Shown: positions 39,401-46,835 of the stretch, in pieces
Layout: every line of letters starts with the position of its first letter
Position numbering within the stretch: position 1 is the stretch's first letter
Source of the DNA: JBKQVT01 sp963727245
Lineage (GTDB): Bacteria > Planctomycetota > Planctomycetia > Pirellulales > Thermoguttaceae
DNA: 64,000 bases
Assembly (NCBI GenBank): GCA_963727245.1
Contig: CAVSFO010000018.1
Coordinates: 62,001-126,000 of the forward strand
Reading direction: 5' to 3'
Made by a program: the position numbers and the translations under genes
Notes under the pieces: generated by a model
Seen by the model: the letters and a program-made list of their open reading frames with translations, nothing else
Databases searched by the model: none
What the model was told of the DNA's origin: nothing

Positions 39401-40804
39401 ATTTCCGTCGGCATCGTATTTCTGCTTGCAAATAGCATAGCCGTCCCGATCGAGCACCGGTGTTCCCGTGGCGCCGATCCACGTCGTCGCCGTGCGATTT
39501 CCCTGGGCGTCATATTCATACTGCTTGCCGGCGATTCCCCGCTTGGTCGGACACGGCTGGCCGCCGATCTCCAGATAACGTATGGCTTTCGCCTTGCCCG
39601 CCGGCGTGTAGCTGAACTCCTGGACATAAATCCCATTGGCGTCGGCAGTCGGGTAGCCGCTCTGGTTCAGATAGGTTCGCCGCAGCACGCGTCCCAGGTC
39701 GTCATACTTCAATTCCCAGGCGGCGATTTCCGAGCGCCCGCCCGTTTCGGCCGCATCGGCCCCGCTGCTGATCGCCTCGCTGTCGGCCGCCAGAAACTGG
39801 GCCTGCATCTGCAATCGCCCCTTGCTGCCCCCCTTGAATTCGACGATCGACAAGTCCGGGGCATAGACCGATTTCCGCACCTCCTTTCCGGTGGGCGTGA
39901 CCTCGATCGTGTATTCCAACGCGCCGTCATCGCGGTAATGGAAGGATCGATCGGCCGGGCGGTCGGCCTCTTCCGTGTCCGTGGCCTGGTGGACGTTCCC
40001 GCTGCCGTTGATGCTGCAAAGCCGGTCGACGCGGTAGCGGGAGGACTCGACTTTCCAGGAAAGCTGCCGGCGCCCGACCTGGGCGGCGCTGAGCTGGCCG
40101 ATGCCCTGGGGAACGCCCCGGCACTGGACGTAATCGGCATAGTAGGCGATTTTGGTCCGGTAATAGTCCCAAGAGGCGAAACCACCGATCGCGGCTGCCA
40201 GCAGCAGCACCCCGGCCGTCAGCCCGCGGACAAGCCGCTGTCGCCGCTGGCGGCGGCGGTGCCGGTCCCAGAGTTGATCGAATTTCAGCCCCAGCAGCTT
40301 GGCGACGACCTTGATGAAGGCCTTTTCCTTGCCGAGTTCCGGCACGCTCACGCCCAGCATCGACTGCTCGGCCCCGCGCAGGATGGCGGGAAAACACTCC
40401 TCCTCCGGCTTGGCGGCGTTGGGCGTGCCGGCGACCACAAAGGGAATGATCCGCTCCGCCCGGCCCATGTCGATGAAGTGCTGCACCTCCCGGTTCACCC
40501 ACTCCGATTTCGCGGCCGCCGGCGAACAGAGCACGATCAGGTAACGGGAATCCTGCAATTCCTGGCGGAGGTTCTGCAAAAGCGGACCGGTGCTGATGTC
40601 GGTCTGGTCGCGGAAGACCGGGCGAATTTGCTTGGGAAGGTGCGGCGCCTGTTTCCTGATGATGGCGGGAAGGCGATACGTTTCGATTTGCTGCTGCAGC
40701 CACTTGGCCCAGCGCATGTCCTCGTGCTTGTAGCTGATGAACGCGAAATACTCGTACCGCTTGTCCTCGGCTGAGTCCCGCGATGTGCCGGCTGCGGAGT
40801 CCAT
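36404..40804 (-). CDS. TIR domain-TM protein with about 32 tandem 32-residue repeats
   Basis: ATG 40804 (MDSAAGTSRDSAEDKRYEYF) has AGGTG five bases upstream and is preferred over the longer frame from 40918. Residues 17-175 are a TIR domain: FAFISYKHEDMRWAKWLQQQ, ETYRLPAIIRKQ, PVFRDQTDISTG and YLIVLCSPAAAKSEWVNREV, with the Glu expected for NAD-cleaving TIRs. One membrane segment follows (LTAGVLLLAAAIGGFASW, about 205-225). From about residue 370 to 1420 there are about 32 repeats of 32 residues with the consensus YDERGNQTSxSYFGADGKPC then LxKDGYAxWKAT, similar in spirit to RHS/YD repeats. A basic Pro-rich tail ends the protein. The repeat region is probably extracytoplasmic. It overlaps the STAND gene by 26 bp, tail to tail. 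Confidence 0.85.
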   Translation of the reverse strand: MDSAAGTSRDSAEDKRYEYFAFISYKHEDMRWAKWLQQQIETYRLPAIIRKQAPHLPKQIRPVFRDQTDISTGPLLQNLRQELQDSRYLIVLCSPAAAKSEWVNREVQHFIDMGRAERIIPFVVAGTPNAAKPEEECFPAILRGAEQSMLGVSVPELGKEKAFIKVVAKLLGLKFDQLWDRHRRRQRRQRLVRGLTAGVLLLAAAIGGFASWDYYRTKIAYYADYVQCRGVPQGIGQLSAAQVGRRQLSWKVESSRYRVDRLCSINGSGNVHQATDTEEADRPADRSFHYRDDGALEYTIEVTPTGKEVRKSVYAPDLSIVEFKGGSKGRLQMQAQFLAADSEAISSGADAAETGGRSEIAAWELKYDDLGRVLRRTYLNQSGYPTADANGIYVQEFSYTPAGKAKAIRYLEIGGQPCPTKRGIAGKQYEYDAQGNRTATTWIGATGTPVLDRDGYAICKQKYDADGNYVEETYFGSDEKPRLSKDGYAGEKAVYDGRGNQTSMSYVGADGKPCLIRDGYSAANRTFDERGNRTRSSFFAADGKPCLYKDGYATVRYTFDNRGNQTSTSYFGIDGKPCLHKDGNAAVRRTFDERGNRTSVSYFGADGKPCLLKNGYAQWKTSYDEPGNQVSVSYFGTDGKPCLSKGGVAGWNNQFDNRGNQTSQSYFGTDGKPCTYKDGNAGWTATFDQRGNETSHSYFDTRGKPCSSKEGVAGWNTQYDERGNVAGVSYFGADGKPCLYKNGYVELKAVYDRRGYRTAESYFGADHRPCLCQNRFASITMTYDERGNQTGACYLGTDGKPCLHKDGNAQARITYDDRGNQTSMSFFGADGKPCLHKDGYAELRRTYDERGNQTSTSYLGTDGKLCLHKDGYAEARRTYDERGNQTSNSYLGTDGKLCLHKDGNAGWKATFDERGNETSRSFFGADGKPCLLKSGYAQSRTIYDERGNQIRVTLFGTDGKPCLHIDGYAEMRWTYDQRGNKTSESYIGTDGKPRLHKDGDAQMKMTSDERGNPTSWSHFGIDGKPCLVKDGYAVMKFSYDERGNHTGTSYCGADGKPCLMKDGYAAAKYVYDERGNELSASFFGADGKLCLLKDGFAGVTMTYDERGNEQCRSYFGADGKPCTTQAGIAGWKSAYDERGNNTGMSYFDIKGKPCVQTDGYAGWQATYDQWGNQTSHSYISMDGKPWLRKEGYAQWKAVYDARGNRTSVSCFGSNGKPCLNVEKFAGWKSTYDERGNEASRTFLGADGKPRLNINGIGGWKATYDERGNTTSTFFFDADGKPRLNSNGNAGWKATYDERGNATSTFFFDADGKPRLNASRIAGWKAAYDGRGNQTSQSYFGIDGRPCLNINGIGVWKAAYDDRGREISESFFGLQGQAMIAPKLGYHRTVTKYDAGGRVLEVKYFDCQGKPYMPRRVQKAAPKNSPRQRSAPPQRVPVRPVPPAGQAAAKKPATRVIPSVTDSAPPP
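36640..39670 (-). repeat. 96-bp tandem repeat array within the TIR gene
   Basis: About 32 units of exactly 96 bp (32 codons) run head to tail, with conserved blocks at GGCTTGCCGTC (plus strand) and CCCCGCTCGTCGTA. Spacing is constant throughout. The array produces long shadow frames on the opposite strand. Confidence 0.9.
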
Positions 40805-40919
40805 CTCGCACCTATTCCCAGCTTGTCCTGCAATCCGGACCGAATCGCCGGCCGCCCGCGGTTGCCCGCCAATTTGGCCGGCCGGTTGGCTCCTGACGCG
40901 ATGGCCGCGAACATTCAAC

Positions 40920-40946
40920 TATATAAAGCTTGTTCCTCACGGGCAA
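40920..40946 (-). promoter_or_regulatory. Possible sigma-70-type promoter for the TIR gene
   Basis: On the minus strand TTGCCC (40946-40941) and TATATA (40925-40920) are separated by 15 bases, about 115 bases before the start codon. The spacing is short of the ideal 17, so this is tentative. Confidence 0.35.
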
Positions 40947-41023
40947 CCCGTGTGGTTGAAGTTCGCGCTGATTTTCGCTAACATGGGGGAATCTGCCACT
41001 TGGTTTCTGTCGCGGAAACATCT

Positions 41024-41105
41024 GTAGGGTGGGTCGAGCGCAGCGAGCCCCACCACGATCCGCGAGAAGTCGATGGTGGGGCTTTTCTCGCTCGACCCAC
41101 CCTAC
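41024..41105. repeat. 82-bp dispersed palindrome of the GTAGGGTGGGTCGAGCG type
   Basis: Perfect 17-bp arms (41024-41040 and 41089-41105) enclose second 10-bp arms (AGCCCCACCA at 41046-41055 and its complement at 41074-41083). When translated this repeat gives VGWVERSEP, a peptide well known as an artefact of a widespread intergenic repeat family in many bacteria. Confidence 0.88.
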
Positions 41106-41126
41106 CGAAGGCGAGAGGAGAATCCC

Positions 41127-42599
41127 ATGAGTGCGACTGGCCAGCAACCCCGTGCCATCTTGCAGACGATCGCCCGCAGGGTGATGTGCCAGCGAGGATT
41201 GCTCCCCGACTTCTCCGCCGAAGCACTGAGCGAACTCGGCACGATTCAGGGCCCGGCGACAACCGGCGATGGCCAGGTCCGCGACCTCGGGCGCCTGCTG
41301 TGGGCATCGATCGACAACGACGACTCCCGCGACCTGGACCAGCTTACCGTCGCCGAGGCGATGCCCGGGGACAAGATCAAGATACTCGTTGCCGTGGCCG
41401 ACGTGGATGCGGTCGTCAAGAGCGGTTCGGCCATCGACGTTCACGCTCGCCACAACACCACCTCCGTCTATACGGCCGCCGCGATCTTCCCAATGCTTCC
41501 CGAAAAACTCTCCACCGACATCACGTCCCTCGGTTTCCATGAGGACCGGCTGGCGATCGTCGTCGAAATGGTCGTCGCCGCGGACGGTTCCGTCCAGGAC
41601 TCGGACCTCTACCGGGCGCGCGTCCGGAATCAGGCCAAGCTCGCCTACGACAGCGTCGCGGCATGGCTGGAAGGCGGGCCATCGCCGGCAGCCGTCGCCG
41701 CCGTGCCCGGGCTCGACGAGAACCTGCGTCTCCAGGATCGTGCCGCACAAAGGCTGAAAACGCTTCGCCAGGTCCACGGCGCGCTGAGCTTCGAGTCGCT
41801 GGAGGCCAGGCCGATCTTCGACGGCGACGCGCTCCGCTCTCTGGAGACCGAAAAGCCGAACCTCGCCAAGGACCTGATTGCCGATTTCATGATCGCCGCC
41901 AACGGCGTGACCGCCCGTTATCTGTCCTCGCGAAAGTTCCCCTCCTTGCGGCGCGTGGTCCGCACTCCGCAACGCTGGGATCGGATCGTCGAGATCGCCC
42001 GGCAGCACGGATGCAAGCTCCCCGACCAGCCGGACTCCAGACCGCTGGAGGCGTTCCTGGTGAAGGAGAAGGCCGCCGATCCGCTCAGGTTTCCCGACCT
42101 CTCCCTGGCGGTCATCAAGCTGATGGGACCGGGCCAGTACGTTGCGGACCTTCCGGGAGCGGCCGCCCCGCCGGGCCATTTTGGGCTGGCGGTCGAGGAC
42201 TATACCCATTCCACGGCCCCCAACCGCCGCTATCCGGACGTCGTCACGCAACGGCTGCTGAAGGCCGCGTTGGCCGGGCAGCCCGCCCCCTATGGCAACG
42301 ATGACCTGGCGGCGCTGGCGCAACACTGCACGGAAGAGGAGGATGCCGCCAAGAAGGTGGAACGGCAGGTCGGCAAGTCGGCAGCCGCGCTGCTGCTGGA
42401 GTCGAGAATCGGCGAAAGGTTCGACGCCATCGTCACGGGCGCCGCCGACAAGGGCACCTGGGTCCGCCTTCTCGATCCGCCCGTGGAAGGCAGACTGGTG
42501 CGCGGCTGCGAGGGCGTCGACGTGGGCAGCCGGGTCCGTGTGCAACTGACGCGCACGGACGTGGAACAGGGATTCATCGACTTTCAGCGGGTGGACTGA
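41127..42599 (+). CDS. RNB-domain ribonuclease (RNase II/R-like)
   Basis: The 490-residue protein starts at ATG 41127, preceded by AGAGGAG. The RNB catalytic core is visible: LLWASIDNDDSRDLDQLTVA corresponds to the D-x5-D-x-D-D metal motif of RNase II/R, but the fourth Asp is Gln. Further RNB signatures are GDKIKILVAVADVDAVVKSG, FEDRLAIVVEM-like text, PNLAKDLIADFMIAANGVTA and FGLAVEDYTHSTAPNRRYPD with a basic arginine pair. A C-terminal beta part (WVRLLDPPVEGRLVRGCEGV) resembles an S1 domain. It lacks the long N-terminal cold-shock domains of RNase R. It probably degrades RNA in the cytoplasm; the Gln may alter activity or be normal for this subfamily. Confidence 0.88.
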   Translation: MSATGQQPRAILQTIARRVMCQRGLLPDFSAEALSELGTIQGPATTGDGQVRDLGRLLWASIDNDDSRDLDQLTVAEAMPGDKIKILVAVADVDAVVKSGSAIDVHARHNTTSVYTAAAIFPMLPEKLSTDITSLGFHEDRLAIVVEMVVAADGSVQDSDLYRARVRNQAKLAYDSVAAWLEGGPSPAAVAAVPGLDENLRLQDRAAQRLKTLRQVHGALSFESLEARPIFDGDALRSLETEKPNLAKDLIADFMIAANGVTARYLSSRKFPSLRRVVRTPQRWDRIVEIARQHGCKLPDQPDSRPLEAFLVKEKAADPLRFPDLSLAVIKLMGPGQYVADLPGAAAPPGHFGLAVEDYTHSTAPNRRYPDVVTQRLLKAALAGQPAPYGNDDLAALAQHCTEEEDAAKKVERQVGKSAAALLLESRIGERFDAIVTGAADKGTWVRLLDPPVEGRLVRGCEGVDVGSRVRVQLTRTDVEQGFIDFQRVD

Positions 42600-43019
42600 C
42601 CGCGTCCGCGGCGATGCAAAAAAGTCTCGCGCGGAGGCGCGGTGACGCAGAGGAGACAGGATAGAGGAAGTCGAATTTCAGCGCGGCCCGTGGGAGCGAT
42701 GGCCTCACTCGCGCGCGGGCCGGTCTCGAAGGACCGTTATCCGACAACATTTTCTTTCCCCCCCCGGCGCGTCTGCGCCTCTGGGCGAGGCTTCTTTGTC
42801 GCTCGACGGATGAAAACCCCGCCAGCGGCCTCGCCTTTTCCAGCGGGCTGTCGATCGCGCCGGCGATCCGGTATAATGAGTGTCGCAAGGAGGGAAAAAG
42901 GTGACAGGCACCATTTGCCGGAACGGCCCGAAGGGTGCTTCGCACAAATGGTGCCTGTCACCTTTTTCCCCTCCTGCAAACGCTTGGACTGCGGTTCTTC
43001 TCTGGGAAAGGTTGCCCAC
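42600..43019. other. Intergenic region holding the second 77-bp palindrome
   Basis: The only structured feature is the element at 42893-42969. GGAAAGG before 43020 is the likely ribosome site of the WD40 gene. No gene is seen. Confidence 0.5.
42893..42969. repeat. 77-bp dispersed palindrome, copy 2
   Basis: Arms at 42893-42916 and 42946-42969 are perfect 24-bp complements and identical to those at 8778-8854; the loop differs by one base (CGAAGGG instead of CGCAGGG). Confidence 0.9.
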
Positions 43020-45212
43020 ATGCGACACTGCACGATCGCCTTCCGTTGCGTCCTGATCCTGGCGGCAGTCGCGGGAACTTTGGCGGCCGGCGTACACGCG
43101 GCCGAGGACGCGAAAAAGGCGGTCGAAAATGCCGAGTCTGCAAACGCGAACGCGAAAAAGGCCGATGAGAACGCCCGCAAGGCGGAAAGCCAGGCCAAAA
43201 AAGCTGAGCCGCCGGCGCCGTGGACCCCGATCGCGGCATACGCCGCCAACATTGGCGACGCACAATACGCACTTGCTGTGGGCAATGCCGGGGCTGCGGA
43301 CGAGTTACTGGAGGAGTGTGCCTTGAATCTTCGCGGCTGGGAGCACCGCTACCTATCGACATGTTTGTGTAAGCGAAGAATGGTGCTCGACGGACACGGG
43401 GGCGTTTCGAGCGCGGTTTTCAGCCCGGACGGCCGGCGAATTGTCTCCGGTGGCGATGGCACAACGCTGAAGGTCTGGGACGCGGCGACCGGCCAGGAAG
43501 CCTTCACGCTCTGGGGACACAGCGATCGGGTCACCGGCGTGGCCATCAGCCCGGACGGCCGGCGAATTGTCTCGGCAAGCGACGACAAGACGCTGAAAAT
43601 CTGGGATGCGGCGACGGGCAAGGAAACCATGACGCTCACCGGACACAAGGATCGGGTTACGAGCGTGGCCATGAGCCCCGACGGCCGGCGGATCGTCTCC
43701 GGCAGCGCCGACAAAACGCTCAAGGTCTGGGACGCGGCCACAGGCCGGGCAATCCGGACGCTCAAGGGGCAGTCAACGGAGATTTCGAGCGTGGCCTTTA
43801 GCCGGGACGGCCGGCGGATCGTCTCCGTTAGCCGGGACGGAACGATGATGGCCTGGGATGCGGAGACAGGCGGGCGAACCATGACGGTCGCGGGACGCAT
43901 AAGATCGCCTTTTGACGCGGCCCTCAGCGCGGACGGCCTGTGGACTGTCAAGGGCGGTCCTGACGGAACGCTGAAAATCCGGGATTCGGTGACGGGCAAG
44001 GAAACCGTCACGCTCAAGATGCCCGACGATGCGCTCGGGGGATACACGGGATGGGTTTATAGCGTGGCCTTCAGCCCCGACGGCCGGCGAATTGTCTCGG
44101 GAAGTGTGCACGGAACGCTAACCGTCTGGGACGCGGCGACGGGCCAGGAAATGCTGGCCATCGGCGAACGAAGAGGTTCAGTGATGAGCGTGGCCTTCAG
44201 CCCGAACGGCCGGCAGATTCTCTCGGTGGCTGCTGACGGCACCGTGACGGTCTGGAATCTGAAGGCCTGGGAAACGCCGGCCGATCAGGATGCCCTCACG
44301 CTCAAGGGACACACACAACGGGCCACCAGCGTGGCCTTCAGCCCCGACAGCCGGCGGATCGTCTCGGGAAGCTGGGACGGCACGCTCAAGCTCTGGGACG
44401 CGGCCACCGGCCAGGAAACCATGACGCTCAAGGGACACTCGGCCGGCGTCTCCAGCGTGGCCTTCAGCCCCGATGGCCGGCGGATCGTCTCCGGCAGCGC
44501 CGACAAAACGCTCAAGGTCTGGGACGCAGCCACCGGCCGGGAAACCATGACCCTCAAGGGACACTCGGCCGGCGTCTCCAGCGTGGCCTTCAGCCCCGAC
44601 GGCCGCCGGATCGTCTCCGGCAGTTGGGACAAAACGCTCAAGCTCTGGGACGCGGCCAGCGGCCGGGAACTCCTCACGCTCAAGGGACACCTGGCGGATG
44701 TCGAAGGGGTGGCTTTCAGCCCCGACGGCCGGCGGATTGCCTCGGCAAGCGATGACAAAACGCTCAAGGTCTGGGACGCCGCCACCGGCCAGGAAATCCT
44801 CACGCTCAGAGGAAGCACGGACATCATTACCAGCGTGGCCTTCAGCCCCGACGGCCGGCGGATCGTCTCCGGCGGTTGGGACAAAACGCTCAAGCTCTGG
44901 GACGCCGCCAGCGGCCGGGAACTCCTCACGCTCAGGGGACGCTCGGGAGATTTCCAGAGCGTGGCCTTCAGCCCCGACGGCCGGCGAATCATCTCGGGCA
45001 GCAGCGCCAATCTGCTGGAGGTCTGGGACGCGGCCAGCGGCCAGGAACTCCTCACGCTCCACGGGCACGCCGAGCCGGTTTGGAGCGTGGCCTTCAGCCC
45101 CGACGGCCGCCGGATCGTCTCGGCCAGTTGGGACAAAACGCTGAGGGTCTGGGACGCGGGGACGCCTGAGGAATCACGACGATCGAGCATTCGGCGGATC
45201 AGTTTCCCTTAG
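43020..45212 (+). CDS. Secreted WD40 repeat protein
   Basis: ATG 43020 gives a signal peptide (CTIAFRCVLILAAVAGTLAA), then an Ala/Lys/Glu coiled stretch (ENARKAESQAKKAEP) and a short domain (LEECALNLRGWEHRYLSTCL), followed by about 14-15 WD40 blades with the consensus VTSVAFSPDGRRIVSGSADK then TLKVWDAATGQE. That is enough for two seven-bladed propellers. The domain before the blades is clearly homologous, even at DNA level, to the tail of the DUF4062-STAND protein at 36.0-36.2 kb, so the two genes are paralogous in this part and one may derive from the other. WD40 propellers are binding platforms; no enzyme is attached. Confidence 0.9.
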   Translation: MRHCTIAFRCVLILAAVAGTLAAGVHAAEDAKKAVENAESANANAKKADENARKAESQAKKAEPPAPWTPIAAYAANIGDAQYALAVGNAGAADELLEECALNLRGWEHRYLSTCLCKRRMVLDGHGGVSSAVFSPDGRRIVSGGDGTTLKVWDAATGQEAFTLWGHSDRVTGVAISPDGRRIVSASDDKTLKIWDAATGKETMTLTGHKDRVTSVAMSPDGRRIVSGSADKTLKVWDAATGRAIRTLKGQSTEISSVAFSRDGRRIVSVSRDGTMMAWDAETGGRTMTVAGRIRSPFDAALSADGLWTVKGGPDGTLKIRDSVTGKETVTLKMPDDALGGYTGWVYSVAFSPDGRRIVSGSVHGTLTVWDAATGQEMLAIGERRGSVMSVAFSPNGRQILSVAADGTVTVWNLKAWETPADQDALTLKGHTQRATSVAFSPDSRRIVSGSWDGTLKLWDAATGQETMTLKGHSAGVSSVAFSPDGRRIVSGSADKTLKVWDAATGRETMTLKGHSAGVSSVAFSPDGRRIVSGSWDKTLKLWDAASGRELLTLKGHLADVEGVAFSPDGRRIASASDDKTLKVWDAATGQEILTLRGSTDIITSVAFSPDGRRIVSGGWDKTLKLWDAASGRELLTLRGRSGDFQSVAFSPDGRRIISGSSANLLEVWDAASGQELLTLHGHAEPVWSVAFSPDGRRIVSASWDKTLRVWDAGTPEESRRSSIRRISFP

Positions 45213-45264
45213 CCGCCGTGCCCGTGCCCCCCTGCGGCCCCGCGTCTCTCGGCGAGCCTCGTCT

Positions 45265-46404
45265 CTAAAACGCATATTCCAGGCCGGCGGTCGCCCCGTG
45301 ATAAAACACGCCGGAGCTGCAATTGACCCCCAGTGCTTGCGCACTCATCGGCACAACGGTAATATAGGTTTCCTGAATCTGTCCGGGCGCCAAGGCAACG
45401 CCTTCCAGCCAGATCGCTTCGTAACCGGCCCTCAGCAGCAGACGCTCGGTCACTTGATACTTGCACTGCAAGCCGGTTTCGCCCACGAAGGCGGCGTGGT
45501 TCGTGGCGGCGGTCCCGCATCGCACCTGCTTGGCGATCACGCTGACTCCGGTTGTCTCTTCCGCGTGGTTGTCGTAAGTCCCGGCCTTCAGCAGCCCGTC
45601 AATCGAAAAGCGGCCACGCTCCCAAATTTTCCAATCCGCACCGATCTGGAAACCATAGAGGTTGTTGGTCGTCGTGGTATCCCAGAAAGGTGGTTCCCAG
45701 GAGATGGTCGGGGGCGACAGTGCTCCCACCAGTTTTTCACCCAGGTTTACCCAACGGAATCCAGCCAGCATGGTCACTCGGCAAGAGGGATTCCAGCGCA
45801 CGTCGAACTCTGCATCGTAAAGTTGCGAAGCATACTCCCATGCCATTCCTTGTCCGGCACGCTGATTTGTCTGGAGGAAGCCGCCAGGAGCCCTCATCGT
45901 GAGCCAGCGCCAGTTGTCCGGATCGGCGGCAACGGTTCTGTCGCTGTTCCAGCCGCTGATCTGGAAGTACGAGAATTCCAAGTCGTAGCCGCTATCGCCG
46001 TGGTGAATCAAGTCTACCCTCGGTCCCCCGGAGAATCCTTGTTGAAAACCGTCGCCGCCCAGCACCTCGGTGCCACGGTATTGGGGCAGATCTCTGATGT
46101 CCACGCTGCTCGGCACTCTTGAGACGAGCGTTTGATCCGTGCCGCCGATCCGGTCCAGGATGATAAAATCGGCCTCGGCGGTCCAGCGCGGACAAAAACA
46201 CGCCGGACCGCAGCCCAGATCACAGCAGCCGACGCCCGGCAACTGCTGCGTCGTCGTCTCGGAAAGCGACGGCGGCGTATCTTCCCCATTGCCCGACGGC
46301 AAGCGGCCGTCCGCCGGGTCGTTCTGGCCCAGTGCAGCGGTGGATATTGTCGCCAACGCCACAATTGCACAAGCAAAAGTTCCGAACACGTTGCCGGGCT
46401 TCAT
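45265..46404 (-). CDS. Outer-membrane beta-barrel protein, planctomycete type
   Basis: I start at ATG 46404 (MKPGNVFGTFACAIVALATI) with GGAGGGAA upstream, giving a clear signal peptide. After a Pro/Ser/Thr-rich stretch comes a Cys cluster (GVGCCDLGCGPACFCPRW), typical of the cysteine-rich heads of planctomycete outer-membrane proteins, and then TAEADFIILDRIG. The remainder alternates hydrophobic and polar residues with aromatic girdles (GYDLEFSYFQISGWNSDRTV, VTMLAGFRWVNLGEKLVG, LLLRAGYEAIWLEGVAL), ending in ATAGLEYAF with the terminal Phe expected for barrel assembly. Substrate unknown. Confidence 0.82.
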   Translation of the reverse strand: MKPGNVFGTFACAIVALATISTAALGQNDPADGRLPSGNGEDTPPSLSETTTQQLPGVGCCDLGCGPACFCPRWTAEADFIILDRIGGTDQTLVSRVPSSVDIRDLPQYRGTEVLGGDGFQQGFSGGPRVDLIHHGDSGYDLEFSYFQISGWNSDRTVAADPDNWRWLTMRAPGGFLQTNQRAGQGMAWEYASQLYDAEFDVRWNPSCRVTMLAGFRWVNLGEKLVGALSPPTISWEPPFWDTTTTNNLYGFQIGADWKIWERGRFSIDGLLKAGTYDNHAEETTGVSVIAKQVRCGTAATNHAAFVGETGLQCKYQVTERLLLRAGYEAIWLEGVALAPGQIQETYITVVPMSAQALGVNCSSGVFYHGATAGLEYAF

Positions 46405-46835
46405 CGACTTCCCTCCTCGCACGATATGGCACATCTCCCGTTATGACCCCGACAATTGGTATCGGCCGCCTAATCGCTAAAAATCGCAAAATAGGTACAG
46501 TCTGACGCCTCGGAAGCTCCTGGCGTCGCCACGGATAGAATTCGCTCGAGAGGCGAGCAGAATGGGCAATGCAGATTGACTTTACGGCCGGTTTTCCCAG
46601 ACACGTCATACCACCGGCAAATCCGGCAGGGTTTACCCAGTCTACGAATGTTGGGCCGCGATCTGTCACTCGGATTATCTCATGCCTGCCAAGCACCTCG
46701 GCTGCGATTTTGCCCGGCGCCCGACCTGCGCAATGATTATTGACAAGCATCGCCACCCCACTATACTGAGGGGGCCCCAACTTCGCAGAAGACAAACGAG
46801 TAAAGACCGTCTCCACGACGACGGTTTTCAAGACC
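46405..46835. other. Intergenic region between divergent genes
   Basis: It contains a strong promoter-like sequence at 46740-46767 for the DUF3592 gene. No gene is seen in the rest. Confidence 0.5.
46740..46767 (+). promoter_or_regulatory. Sigma-70-like promoter of the DUF3592 gene
   Basis: TTGACA (46740-46745), a 16-base spacer and TATACT (46762-46767) form the best consensus promoter in the window, about 68 bases before the start codon. Confidence 0.65.

Larger units (their letters stand above)
40805..41126. other. Intergenic region with a promoter and a palindromic repeat
   Basis: It holds the possible promoter of the TIR gene (40920-40946, minus) and the 82-bp palindromic repeat at 41024-41105. 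No gene is seen. Confidence 0.5.

Noticed and set aside
36640..39670. Regularly spaced repeats that could suggest a CRISPR array
   Set aside because: Units are 96 bp with no unique spacers and stay in one reading frame, so they are protein repeats.
36554..40774. Very long open frame (about 1400 codons) on the plus strand opposite the TIR gene
   Set aside because: It is a shadow of the 96-bp repeats, which lack stops in this antisense frame; the translation is Val/Gly/Ala-rich with no family features.
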